From assembly GCA_002309805.1 (NCBI GenBank), contig DBYJ01000059.1, forward strand, positions 41,946 through 53,164: a stretch of DNA of 11,219 bases, written 5' to 3'. This DNA comes from Bacteroidales bacterium UBA1189 (GTDB taxonomy: Bacteria; Bacteroidota; Bacteroidia; Bacteroidales; Bacteroidaceae). The position numbers and the translations under genes were made by a program. Each line of letters begins with the position of its first letter. Within the stretch, counting starts at the first letter, position 1. The notes under the pieces are model-generated. The model saw only the letters and a list, made by a program, of their open reading frames with translations, was not told where the DNA came from and searched no databases. Below, piece after piece: positions 1 through 5,549 of this stretch.

Positions 1-37
1 CAAAAGGGTTTCCGGGGTTCGAATCCCCGTCTTTCCG
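1..37 (+). tRNA. 3' part of a tRNA, probably tRNA-Ser (5' end outside the window)
   Basis: The T arm is visible as a CGGGG stem, the loop TTCGAAT and the return stem CCCCG (about positions 13-29). It is followed by the 3' acceptor strand TCTTTCC (30-36) and a G at the discriminator position (37). A G discriminator fits serine tRNAs, and the preceding bases AAAAGGG could be the end of a long variable arm. No CCA is encoded after the G (the next bases are CAA), so CCA would have to be added after transcription. The anticodon lies outside the window, so the serine assignment is inference. Confidence 0.75.
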
Positions 38-44
38 CAAAAGA

Positions 45-64
45 GGATAGGCGAAAAACTATCC
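45..64 (+). other. Short hairpin just downstream of the tRNA
   Basis: GGATAG (45-50) pairs with CTATCC (59-64) around an 8-base loop. It begins eight bases after the mature tRNA end. There is no T-run behind it, so it is not a standard intrinsic terminator. It could be a 3' processing or decay-blocking structure of the tRNA precursor. The stretch from here to the exbB start is AT-rich, and I found no good Bacteroidota-type promoter (TTTG plus TAnnTTTG) in it. Confidence 0.3.
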
Positions 65-124
65 AAATTAGAGAAAAAAGAGAATAGAAATTTATAAAAG
101 TATTAATTAAAAAACGTAACACAC

Positions 125-955
125 ATGAAAAAGATTTTTGCAGTTATTGCAATGTTTGGACTCCTTTCATTAGGAATGACTCAGACCGTGAAAGCTCAGG
201 ATGCTGCTTCCGCAGGTCAGGAAAACGTAGAGGCTGTTGCCAGTGATGCCGCTGTCGATGCCGCTCCTGTTCAGGCTGTTGAAGAACCCGCCGCTCCCGT
301 TGAGGAGGAGACGCAGAGCTTCCACAAAGCCCTTAAGGTTAAGTTCATCGAAGGTAACGCCGGCTTTATGTCACTCGTTGCCATTGCTCTGATCATCGGT
401 CTTGCTTTCTGCATCGAACGTATTATCTATCTGAGCCTTGCCGAGGTGAACACCAACAAGATGCTCAAGAAGGTTGAAGCTGCTTTGGACAAGGGCGACC
501 TGGAAGGTGCTAAGGACATCTGCCGCAACACCCGTGGTCCCGTTGCTTCTATCTGCTATCAGGGGCTGATGCGCGTCAACGATGGTCTTGATGTCGTTGA
601 GCGTTCCGTCGTCAGCTACGGTGGCGTGCAGGCTGCTGCTCTTGAGAAGAACTGCTCATGGGTTACCCTGTTCATCGCTATGGCTCCGTCACTCGGATTC
701 TTGGGCACCGTCATCGGTATGGTCCAGGCATTTGATAATATCCAGAAAGCTGGCGACATCAGCCCGACCATCGTTGCCGCTGGTATGAAAGTCGCTCTTA
801 TCACCACCATCTTCGGTATTATCGTTGCTCTTGTGCTTCAGGTGTTCTACAACTTCATCCTTACCAAGATTGAGGCTATCAACAGCGACATGGAGGACAG
901 CTCCATCACCCTGCTTGATATGATTATGAAGTACAACCTGAAGTACGGTAAGTAA
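125..955 (+). CDS. exbB: ExbB/TolQ/MotA-family proton channel subunit
   Basis: This is the inner-membrane proton-channel subunit that works with ExbD to energise TonB- or Tol-type machines across the periplasm. The 276-residue product starts with a signal-peptide-like segment (residues 1-24, ending VKA). An Ala/Pro/Glu-rich low-complexity linker follows (about 27-63), then three membrane helices near 82-104, 178-202 and 220-246. The family signature covers the last two helices: GFLGTVIGMVQAF (191-203) and the segment with ITTIFGIIVAL (226-236). Their threonines (T195, T227/T228) sit where the proton path runs in known ExbB. The extra N-terminal signal and acidic linker make it longer than Escherichia coli ExbB (244 residues). 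It heads a five-gene plus-strand cluster that includes two ExbD genes. TolQ is the alternative name, but the lack of tolA/tolB/pal nearby favours ExbB. Confidence 0.93.
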   Translation: MKKIFAVIAMFGLLSLGMTQTVKAQDAASAGQENVEAVASDAAVDAAPVQAVEEPAAPVEEETQSFHKALKVKFIEGNAGFMSLVAIALIIGLAFCIERIIYLSLAEVNTNKMLKKVEAALDKGDLEGAKDICRNTRGPVASICYQGLMRVNDGLDVVERSVVSYGGVQAAALEKNCSWVTLFIAMAPSLGFLGTVIGMVQAFDNIQKAGDISPTIVAAGMKVALITTIFGIIVALVLQVFYNFILTKIEAINSDMEDSSITLLDMIMKYNLKYGK

Positions 956-960
956 TCCAA

Positions 961-1023
961 CGTTTTCGTTAAGCCAGATAAGCAGAGTGAAGCTTGCTTC
1001 AATTCTGCCATGGCGAGAAAACG
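961..1023 (+). other. Long imperfect stem-loop between exbB and the next gene
   Basis: The 107-bp gap after exbB contains a nested set of complementary blocks: CGTTTTC (961-967) with GAAAACG (1017-1023), GCCA (973-976) with TGGC (1011-1014), GCAGA (982-986) with TCTGC (1004-1008), and TGAAG (988-992) with CTTCA (997-1001) around the loop CTTG. That gives 21 base pairs interrupted by small internal loops. No T-run follows, so it is not a classical terminator. Intercistronic stem-loops of this sort often protect the upstream message from 3' decay. Here that could raise ExbB over ExbD, which fits the known excess of ExbB in the complex. The role is inferred. Confidence 0.5.
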
Positions 1024-1062
1024 AAGAATGAAATTCAACGTTAATACTTAAAAAAAGAGACA

Positions 1063-1539
1063 ATGAAAGACAAGTGTTCGAAAATAGCTACCATCGTGAT
1101 GGCCGTGCTCTTCGTCCTCTCGGCCGCGGTGCTCGTGGTGTTCTTCACGGTGGGATTTAATGAGACGGGCTCGGTCGCCAGCGGCATCGTCAAATGGCCT
1201 AAGTTTACCGACCTGCTCATGTTCTGGATGTATTTCCTTGTGGCACTTTGCCTCGTGGTCACCATCATCGGTATCCTTATTGCCAAGGGTGCCAAGATTG
1301 ACTCACAGATGCCCAAGGCAGCCGGTGTGTTTCGCGCTATCGGCAGTTTCCTCTTCGTTCCCCTGCTCATCGTGGGCTTCGTGTTGGGCAGCAGCGCCGC
1401 CGTCCGTACAGGTCAGGGCATCTATGACAACCCCTTCTGGTGCCAGGCTACTGACGCGTTGCTTTATACTATTTATGCCCTTGTTGGTGTAACCCTTCTC
1501 GGTCTTATCCTCAATCTGACGGGCATTTTCAAGAAATAA
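1063..1539 (+). CDS. Small four-helix membrane protein in the exb cluster, function unknown
   Basis: The 158-residue product is almost entirely membrane-embedded. Hydrophobic segments lie near residues 9-30, 50-75, 90-108 and 130-155. I recognise no catalytic motif. The second and third helices are joined by a short basic, probably cytoplasmic loop (KGAKIDSQMPKAAG). A charged FKK tail ends the protein. It sits between exbB and the first exbD on the same strand, 107 bp after exbB and 35 bp before exbD. I recall a protein in this position in other Bacteroidales exb clusters, but I cannot check that here. An accessory or assembly subunit of the ExbB-ExbD motor is the simplest guess from context. 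The start ATG is preceded by AAAAAAAGAGACA, with no clear Shine-Dalgarno. Confidence 0.85.
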   Translation: MKDKCSKIATIVMAVLFVLSAAVLVVFFTVGFNETGSVASGIVKWPKFTDLLMFWMYFLVALCLVVTIIGILIAKGAKIDSQMPKAAGVFRAIGSFLFVPLLIVGFVLGSSAAVRTGQGIYDNPFWCQATDALLYTIYALVGVTLLGLILNLTGIFKK

Positions 1540-1560
1540 GTCATAATTAAAAAAAGGTAT

Positions 1561-1566
1561 AAGGAG
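1561..1566 (+). promoter_or_regulatory. Strong Shine-Dalgarno before the first exbD
   Basis: AAGGAG lies 8 bases before the ATG at 1575. Bacteroidota genes often lack a clear Shine-Dalgarno, as do exbB and the membrane protein gene upstream. This one is therefore notable and fixes the start of the first exbD. Confidence 0.6.
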
Positions 1567-1574
1567 ATTTAATT

Positions 1575-2201
1575 ATGGCAAGATCAAAAAGAAAAGTTCC
1601 CGGACTGAACGCCAGCTCCACGGCTGACATCTCGTTCATCCTGCTTATCTTCTTCCTTGTCGTCACCTCCATGGATACGGATACCGGTTTGGCGCGTCGT
1701 CTGCCCAATCCGCCAGATCCCAACCAAGAGGAAGAGGACGTCAAGGTGAAAGGTAGGAATGTGCTGGTCGTTCAGGTCAACATGAACAACGAAATCAGCT
1801 ACTACTATGGTGACCAGGCATCGCGCGTATTCCAAGCAAACGTGCAGCCGTCAGACCTCTACACCATCGCGAAGGAGTTCATCGCCAACCCGAACAACAA
1901 GGCCAACATGCCTGAGTTCCACCCCGCCGATCCTCCCCTTCCCCTGCTGGGAGCCTATCCTGTCACCAAGAACCACATCATCTCAATCCAGACCGACCGT
2001 ACCACGAAGTATGACGTCTATTTCCAGATTCAGAACGAACTGGTACGTGCCTACAACGATGTCCGCGACGAGTTTGCCTTGGCTCGCTTTGGCAAGCACT
2101 ACTCCGATATCGTGTCTGAGAGTGATGAGGATCTCGCCGTCCGTGGCGTCTATCCGATGAAGATATCTGAGGCCGAACCTAAACAATATGGAGGAAACTG
2201 A
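1575..2201 (+). CDS. exbD: ExbD/TolR-family protein, long form
   Basis: This is the single-span ExbD subunit that couples proton flow through ExbB to a periplasmic domain. A short basic cytoplasmic tail (MARSKRK) leads to one membrane helix (about residues 17-33). That helix begins with an aspartate, D18, matching the essential membrane aspartate of ExbD (D25 in E. coli). The periplasmic part carries the conserved late motif seen here as TDRTTKYDVYFQIQNEL (139-155). At 208 residues it is clearly longer than typical ExbD (about 140-150). The extra length is a Pro/Asn-rich insertion around 104-130 and a C-terminal extension after about 160. The next gene starts 2 bp after its stop, and that gene's ribosome site lies inside this coding end, so translation of the two is probably coupled. 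Confidence 0.9.
   Translation: MARSKRKVPGLNASSTADISFILLIFFLVVTSMDTDTGLARRLPNPPDPNQEEEDVKVKGRNVLVVQVNMNNEISYYYGDQASRVFQANVQPSDLYTIAKEFIANPNNKANMPEFHPADPPLPLLGAYPVTKNHIISIQTDRTTKYDVYFQIQNELVRAYNDVRDEFALARFGKHYSDIVSESDEDLAVRGVYPMKISEAEPKQYGGN
2190..2194 (+). promoter_or_regulatory. Shine-Dalgarno for the second exbD inside the end of the first
   Basis: GGAGG ends 9 bases before the ATG at 2204 and lies within the last codons of the upstream exbD. This supports coupled translation of the two ExbD paralogues. Confidence 0.55.
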
Positions 2202-2203
2202 TT

Positions 2204-2668
2204 ATGGGAAAATTTAATAAGAACGGAAAACGTGAAATGCCGGAGTTGAATACCTCTTCACTCCCCGACTTGATTTTCTCCATCCTCTTCTTCTTCATGA
2301 TTGTTACCTCCATGCGTGAGGTCACGCTGAAGGTCGAGTTCGATGTTCCCTCCGGAACGGAGATTCAGAAGTTGGAAAAGAAGTCATTGGTGTCCTACAT
2401 CTACATCGGCCCTCCCACACGCGAGTATCGCGCAAAGCTGGGTACCGAAAGCCGCATTCAGCTGAACGAGGACTTCGCCGAAGTCGATGCTATTCATGAA
2501 TACATCATTCAGGAGCGCGAAAGCATGCAGGAGCGCGACAAACCCTTCATGAAGGTCAGCTTGAAGATGGATCAGAATACGCAGATGGGTATCGTCACCG
2601 ATGTGAAAATGGCACTACGCGAGGCGTGGGCTTTGAATATCGTCTATTCGGCTACCAAGCGCCAGTAA
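2204..2668 (+). CDS. exbD: ExbD/TolR-family protein, second paralogue
   Basis: This second ExbD has 154 residues, the normal family length. A basic tail and the segment ELNTSSLPDLIF lead into one membrane helix (about 21-37) with the conserved aspartate D22 at its start. A periplasmic domain follows, ending in MKVSLKMDQNTQMGIVTDVK (residues 116-135), which is the typical ExbD C-terminal fold region. It shares the sequence logic of its upstream neighbour (LN.SS..D followed by a helix ending VTSM) but diverges afterwards. The two are therefore paralogues rather than a recent copy. ExbD works as a dimer in the ExbB ring, so a heterodimer of the two products is plausible but unproven. The start is fixed by the GGAGG ribosome site. 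Confidence 0.92.
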   Translation: MGKFNKNGKREMPELNTSSLPDLIFSILFFFMIVTSMREVTLKVEFDVPSGTEIQKLEKKSLVSYIYIGPPTREYRAKLGTESRIQLNEDFAEVDAIHEYIIQERESMQERDKPFMKVSLKMDQNTQMGIVTDVKMALREAWALNIVYSATKRQ

Positions 2669-2680
2669 ACGCATCGCACT

Positions 2681-3154
2681 ATGGGACACCATCAGCTTGA
2701 CGCATTGGATCAGAAGATCCTGTCCATGATAGCCGCAAATGCGCGCGTCCCCTTCTTGGAGGTCGCACGCGCTTGCGACGTATCAGGTGCCGCTATTCAT
2801 CAGCGCATCCAGAAGCTAACCAATCTGGGCGTGCTGAAGGGCTCGGAGTTCATCCTCGACCCGCAGAAGGTGGGATGGGAGACCTGCGCCTATGTAGGGC
2901 TCTTCCTCAAAGGCCCCTCTTCCAATGCCGAATCGGTACTTGAAGGACTGAAGAAAATCCCCGAAGTCGTGGAGTGCCACTTCACGACAGGAGAGTATGA
3001 CATGTTCATCAAAATGTATGCCAAGAACAACTTTGCCCTGAGCCGCATCATTCAGGAAAAGATTCACCCCCTTGGCGTACGTTCCACGTCCATCATCTCC
3101 TACGAGGAAGTCTTCCGCCGTCAGATCCCCATCCCTGAGATTGAGGAAGACTGA
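2681..3154 (+). CDS. Lrp/AsnC-family transcriptional regulator
   Basis: This is a small DNA-binding regulator of the leucine-responsive/AsnC family. The N-terminal winged helix-turn-helix covers about residues 5-55 (LDALDQKILSMIAANAR, then VARACDVSGAAIHQRIQKL), starting with the typical 'LD..D.KIL..I..NAR' pattern. The C-terminal effector-binding RAM domain (about 67-145) includes the family hallmark TTGEYDMFIKM (102-112). At 157 residues it is the usual length. It begins 12 bp after the second exbD and is the last gene before a strong terminator, so it is probably co-transcribed with the exb genes. Family members sense amino acids or other small molecules. Its ligand and targets are unknown. 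Autoregulation of the exb cluster is possible, but I see no operator. Confidence 0.93.
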   Translation: MGHHQLDALDQKILSMIAANARVPFLEVARACDVSGAAIHQRIQKLTNLGVLKGSEFILDPQKVGWETCAYVGLFLKGPSSNAESVLEGLKKIPEVVECHFTTGEYDMFIKMYAKNNFALSRIIQEKIHPLGVRSTSIISYEEVFRRQIPIPEIEED

Positions 3155-3176
3155 TACTCTCGTCCACACCAACGAA

Positions 3177-3212
3177 AACTGGGCGCGACCTACGTCGCGC
3201 CCAGTTCTTTTT
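3177..3212 (+). terminator. Strong intrinsic terminator after the Lrp gene
   Basis: AACTGGGCGCGAC (3177-3189) and GTCGCGCCCAGTT (3194-3206) form a perfect 13-bp stem with the loop CTAC, followed by CTTTTT. It starts 22 bp after the regulator stop. The other flank is A-rich (GAAAACT), so it may also stop the convergent peptidase transcript on the minus strand, though with a weaker U-tract. Confidence 0.93.
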
Positions 3213-3242
3213 AAGTGGCAATGGTTCGGGGTGAATTTTATT

Positions 3243-4640
3243 TTATTCTTTTGTAAACTTCCGACTATACACCAGCTTTCCTTTATCGTAGACGCTCAGG
3301 ATGTAAATGCCATTGGTGAGCGTAGACGTTGAAAGAAAACAATAACCTTCTTTATTCGTCTTTTCTTTTGCAACTACTTTGCCTGACAAGTCGGAAAGAA
3401 TGACATTCATTTGCCGATTCTTTGCATTTGCACAATTGACTTCTACTTTTATAGAGAAGGGCATTAGGGTTATCAAATAGTCTTCACGTACGCTTTGTAC
3501 GTCTATTCCAGAAGCTATACCTAACAGCCAACGAACAGAGTGCGCATGAATAGTCGAATGATTATCTACTCGCAAGTAGTTGGTCTTGTCTTCAACGGTA
3601 GCAATTAATTCGTATTCTTCTTTCTTCAGCGATTTGGAATGAATAATTACGCTGTCTTGATTCGTGCCGATGACCTTGCCGTTTAATGTCCATGTTACTT
3701 CAAGTGTGTTTGGATCTGGTTTTATCAAATCCATTTTAAAACACATATTGGGGATTGTTATTTCAAGTGTTGGATTTGGTTTTGTCAAATCCAAATCAAA
3801 ACGCCTTAGGCTGTCGATGGGTAAGGGAGTGCTGTTGTCGGGTTGGTAGCCGTTGATTGGATTTACGATTTCATGGATTGATTCGATGATAGCCTGACGG
3901 CACACGGCACAATAATCAAGTCCGAGGTATTCCATCTTGCAAATCATGCTTGGCTTAAACCATGTTGGCTTCTCCCTATATGGGTAAACGCCAATGCCTT
4001 CTAAACCATACCAATTCTTCCATTTAACCAATTTAAAGTGATTCATTCTTGTCATATTAGGCCTCTCTCTTGCATAAACATCACCTGCCCAATATTCATC
4101 TGCTAAGTCTGCAAATCCATGTCCCACTTCATGGAGAAAAATCTCAAATGCCTCTGGAGCTTTCGAGAAAGTCATAACTTCACCGCCGGCACCACCATAT
4201 TTTGTTGAATTAACTATTATCACAGGAATATTATAATTGGGAATATGATTTTTCAATACCCTTCTGACTGTTGAAATGTTATTCGGATAGAGTAGACGAT
4301 CGGTACCATTGAATCCAAAAGTGGTCCCGTAGAAATTCTGGATTTTCTCTTTGGGCGACATACCCGCTCCGCTGACTTCGGATGGCGTCTTAATAAGAAA
4401 AACATTAAAGTAATCTTTATAATTATTCCACGGAGTTTCTGCGAAAAACGCTTTAGTTGCTTTTTTCGCGTCTTCAACAAAAGTATCCATTTCTGATTCG
4501 ACATAACCATCTCCCAAGAAAACAAGATTCACACGATTGTCGGAACGGCCCATGTACTGAATGGTATCAATAGGATATTCCTGTGCGGATGCCAGAAGGG
4601 AAATAAGAAGTGCTACGGAGAAAAAGACGCCTTTTTTCAT
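3243..4640 (-). CDS. Secreted M64-family metallopeptidase with type IX secretion sorting domain
   Basis: This is a probable zinc endopeptidase of the M64 (IgA peptidase-like) family, exported and displayed or released through the type IX system. Residues 1-19 form a signal peptide (ending ASA, then QEY). The M64 domain spans about 22-260: an N-terminal NLVFLGDGY motif (38-46) and the zinc site HEVGHGFADLADEY (170-183), with H170, E171, H174 and an acidic ligand candidate in DEY. Cysteines at 234, 244 and 247 (MICKMEYLGLDYCAVC) follow the active site. About 280-365 looks like a beta-rich linker with a short internal duplication. The last 70-odd residues, ending LTNGIYILSVYDKGKLVYSR then KFTKE, match a type A T9SS C-terminal domain. 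It lies 39 bp after a probable lipoprotein gene on the same strand. The true substrate is unknown, and IgA cleavage cannot be assumed from family membership. Confidence 0.9.
   Translation of the reverse strand: MKKGVFFSVALLISLLASAQEYPIDTIQYMGRSDNRVNLVFLGDGYVESEMDTFVEDAKKATKAFFAETPWNNYKDYFNVFLIKTPSEVSGAGMSPKEKIQNFYGTTFGFNGTDRLLYPNNISTVRRVLKNHIPNYNIPVIIVNSTKYGGAGGEVMTFSKAPEAFEIFLHEVGHGFADLADEYWAGDVYARERPNMTRMNHFKLVKWKNWYGLEGIGVYPYREKPTWFKPSMICKMEYLGLDYCAVCRQAIIESIHEIVNPINGYQPDNSTPLPIDSLRRFDLDLTKPNPTLEITIPNMCFKMDLIKPDPNTLEVTWTLNGKVIGTNQDSVIIHSKSLKKEEYELIATVEDKTNYLRVDNHSTIHAHSVRWLLGIASGIDVQSVREDYLITLMPFSIKVEVNCANAKNRQMNVILSDLSGKVVAKEKTNKEGYCFLSTSTLTNGIYILSVYDKGKLVYSRKFTKE
3690..3800 (-). repeat. 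Internal tandem duplication within the peptidase gene
   Basis: Two adjacent stretches of about 60 bases encode related segments: FDLDLTKPNPTLEITI (residues 281-296) and FKMDLIKPDPNTLEVTW (301-317). The likeness holds at the DNA level too (for example GGATTTGACAAAACCA against GGATTTGATAAAACCA). One codon is inserted in the second copy. It lies in the linker between the catalytic and sorting domains. The divergence suggests an older duplication rather than an assembly artefact. Confidence 0.6.
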
Positions 4641-4679
4641 AGAACAAGGGAGCTATTTCAAGACTATTACTTCAGCCTG

Positions 4680-5165
4680 TTACAACTGAAGAGTAAGCAA
4701 AACACGTTTTTTATATCGGAATTCTATTTTCTCCACCAAACTTGTCATAGGTATTCGAAGATAGAAATCTGCTTCAGCCGACTTTACTTCTATGGTTTTC
4801 AGTTTACCATTTTCATCCGCATATTCCAGCCGTTTGTGCAACGGATTATCCATGCCATATTGTGCAATTGGGGATGGCCCATGGCCAAACAGCACGTAAT
4901 TAAAACCCTTTTCCGGGTCTAAATCATGTCCAGGGGGCAGTTGTTTTGTCTGTCCGTCAACTTTCTCCATGCTGAGAAGTTGCATCGAATACTTATTCGC
5001 AATAGTGTCGTGTTTTACCAATCCTTCCACAAAAACCATCTGTGGGTGTCCATTTAGGGACTGATTTTCGGAAGATAATATCGCATTACGCCTTGTAATA
5101 CATGAACAAGCACACAACATAGCTGCGATGTCCATTACAAGGAATATGTATTGACGAACCTTCAT
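4680..5165 (-). CDS. Small probable lipoprotein, function unknown
   Basis: I chose the ATG at 5165 (161 residues) because it begins a signal sequence, MKVRQYIFLVMDIAAMLCACSC, with cysteines placed as in a lipoprotein signal (LCAC or ACSC). The upstream extension of the frame is basic, lacks signal character and would cross the predicted promoter. The mature part has no motif I recognise. It is polar with a likely beta-strand pattern, including GFNYVLFGHGPSPIAQYG (109-126 when counted from the longer upstream start) and DFYLRIPMTSLVEKIEFRYK near the end. It is the first gene of a two-gene unit with the M64 peptidase, 39 bp downstream. A surface-anchored partner or inhibitor of the peptidase is conceivable from position only. 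Base composition is AT-richer than the exb and thyA regions. Confidence 0.75.
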   Translation of the reverse strand: MKVRQYIFLVMDIAAMLCACSCITRRNAILSSENQSLNGHPQMVFVEGLVKHDTIANKYSMQLLSMEKVDGQTKQLPPGHDLDPEKGFNYVLFGHGPSPIAQYGMDNPLHKRLEYADENGKLKTIEVKSAEADFYLRIPMTSLVEKIEFRYKKRVLLTLQL

Positions 5166-5214
5166 GGTCTTTTGCTCTACAGATGTTATTACCACCATTC
5201 TTTGTAAAACACGA

Positions 5215-5246
5215 CAAAGATAATGCGAAAAATGCAGAAAAACGAA
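5215..5246 (-). promoter_or_regulatory. Predicted Bacteroidota-type promoter for the lipoprotein-peptidase unit
   Basis: Read on the minus strand, TATCTTTG (5222 to 5215) fits the Bacteroidota -7 consensus TAnnTTTG. TTCG (5246 to 5243), one base from the -33 TTTG, lies 20 bases further upstream. The start of transcription would be near 5208, leaving a leader of about 40 bases before the ATG at 5165. Confidence 0.6.
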
Positions 5247-5341
5247 CGTACGATGTTTTTTTCTTCTTCTACGTTGTTTCTCAATTCTTACCGCAGGACG
5301 AAACAAAGCAACTAAACGTTCATTCCCTTACTCTGCTATGT

Positions 5342-5445
5342 TTTCATCGCAATGAAAAGAATCTTTCACTGCGATGAAAACATTTAATCATTGCAGTGAA
5401 AACTTTCTTTCATTGCGATGAAAACATTTAACCATTGCGATGAAA
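5342..5445. repeat. Five 16-bp near-palindromes at an exact 22-bp period
   Basis: Copies start at 5342, 5364, 5386, 5408 and 5430, each separated by 6 bases. The best copy is TTTCATTGCGATGAAA (5408). The first, TTTCATCGCAATGAAA, is its exact reverse complement. The others are TTTCACTGCGATGAAA, AATCATTGCAGTGAAA and AACCATTGCGATGAAA. The spacers are AGAATC, ACATTT, ACTTTC and ACATTT. Copies 2 and 3 can form a 14-bp stem (5364-5377 with 5388-5401), and copies 4 and 5 a 13-bp stem (5408-5420 with 5433-5445). The 20 bases 5338-5357 are a perfect reverse complement of 5408-5427. The array lies between the folA terminator and the promoter of the lipoprotein-peptidase unit. It could be a multi-site operator, a structured RNA or a dispersed repeat family. 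Its identity is unknown. Confidence 0.9.
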
Positions 5446-5467
5446 GTTTCCTATTCCCTGCTTTTGC

Positions 5468-5502
5468 AAAAAGAAGAAGCCCCTCCAGCATGGCGAAGGG
5501 GC
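5468..5502 (-). terminator. Intrinsic terminator downstream of folA
   Basis: On the minus strand, GCCCCT (5502 to 5497) pairs with AGGGGC (5484 to 5479), with an inner CCA/TGG pairing, and is followed by the T-rich tract TTCTTCTTTTT. It begins 47 bp after the folA stop. A weaker GTTCCT/AGGAAC hairpin (5526-5549) lies between but has no T-run. Confidence 0.65.
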
Positions 5503-5549
5503 GAAAAATGATGATGAAATAAGCGGTTCCTCGTGGCTAATTCAGGAAC

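Noticed and set aside
689..1063. Minus-strand open frame of 124 codons across the end of exbB and the spacer
   Set aside because: Most of it is antisense to exbB, and it has no recognisable protein features.
3177..3206. Regulatory palindrome for the Lrp protein
   Set aside because: The perfect GC-rich stem with a short loop and T-run just after a stop codon is explained by an intrinsic terminator.
4640..4680. Lipoprotein and M64 peptidase as one gene split by a frameshift
   Set aside because: The lipoprotein frame ends in a proper stop, and the peptidase has its own start and full signal peptide 39 bp later. They are separate genes.
5166..5306. Upstream extension of the lipoprotein gene to an ATG at 5306
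   Set aside because: The extra 47 residues are basic and lack signal features. The predicted promoter lies inside them, and the ATG at 5165 begins a lipoprotein-type signal.
5183..5377. Small plus-strand open frame of 64 codons
   Set aside because: It has no ribosome site or motif, overlaps the minus-strand promoter, and runs into the palindromic repeats.
5342..5445. CRISPR array
   Set aside because: The repeats are only 16 bp with 6-bp spacers that resemble each other. CRISPR spacers are unique and about 30 bp. No cas gene is present.
5526..5549. GTTCCT/AGGAAC hairpin right after the folA stop as terminator
   Set aside because: It has no T-run, a large loop and only 6 pairs. The GC-rich hairpin at 5479-5502 with a T-rich tail is a better terminator.
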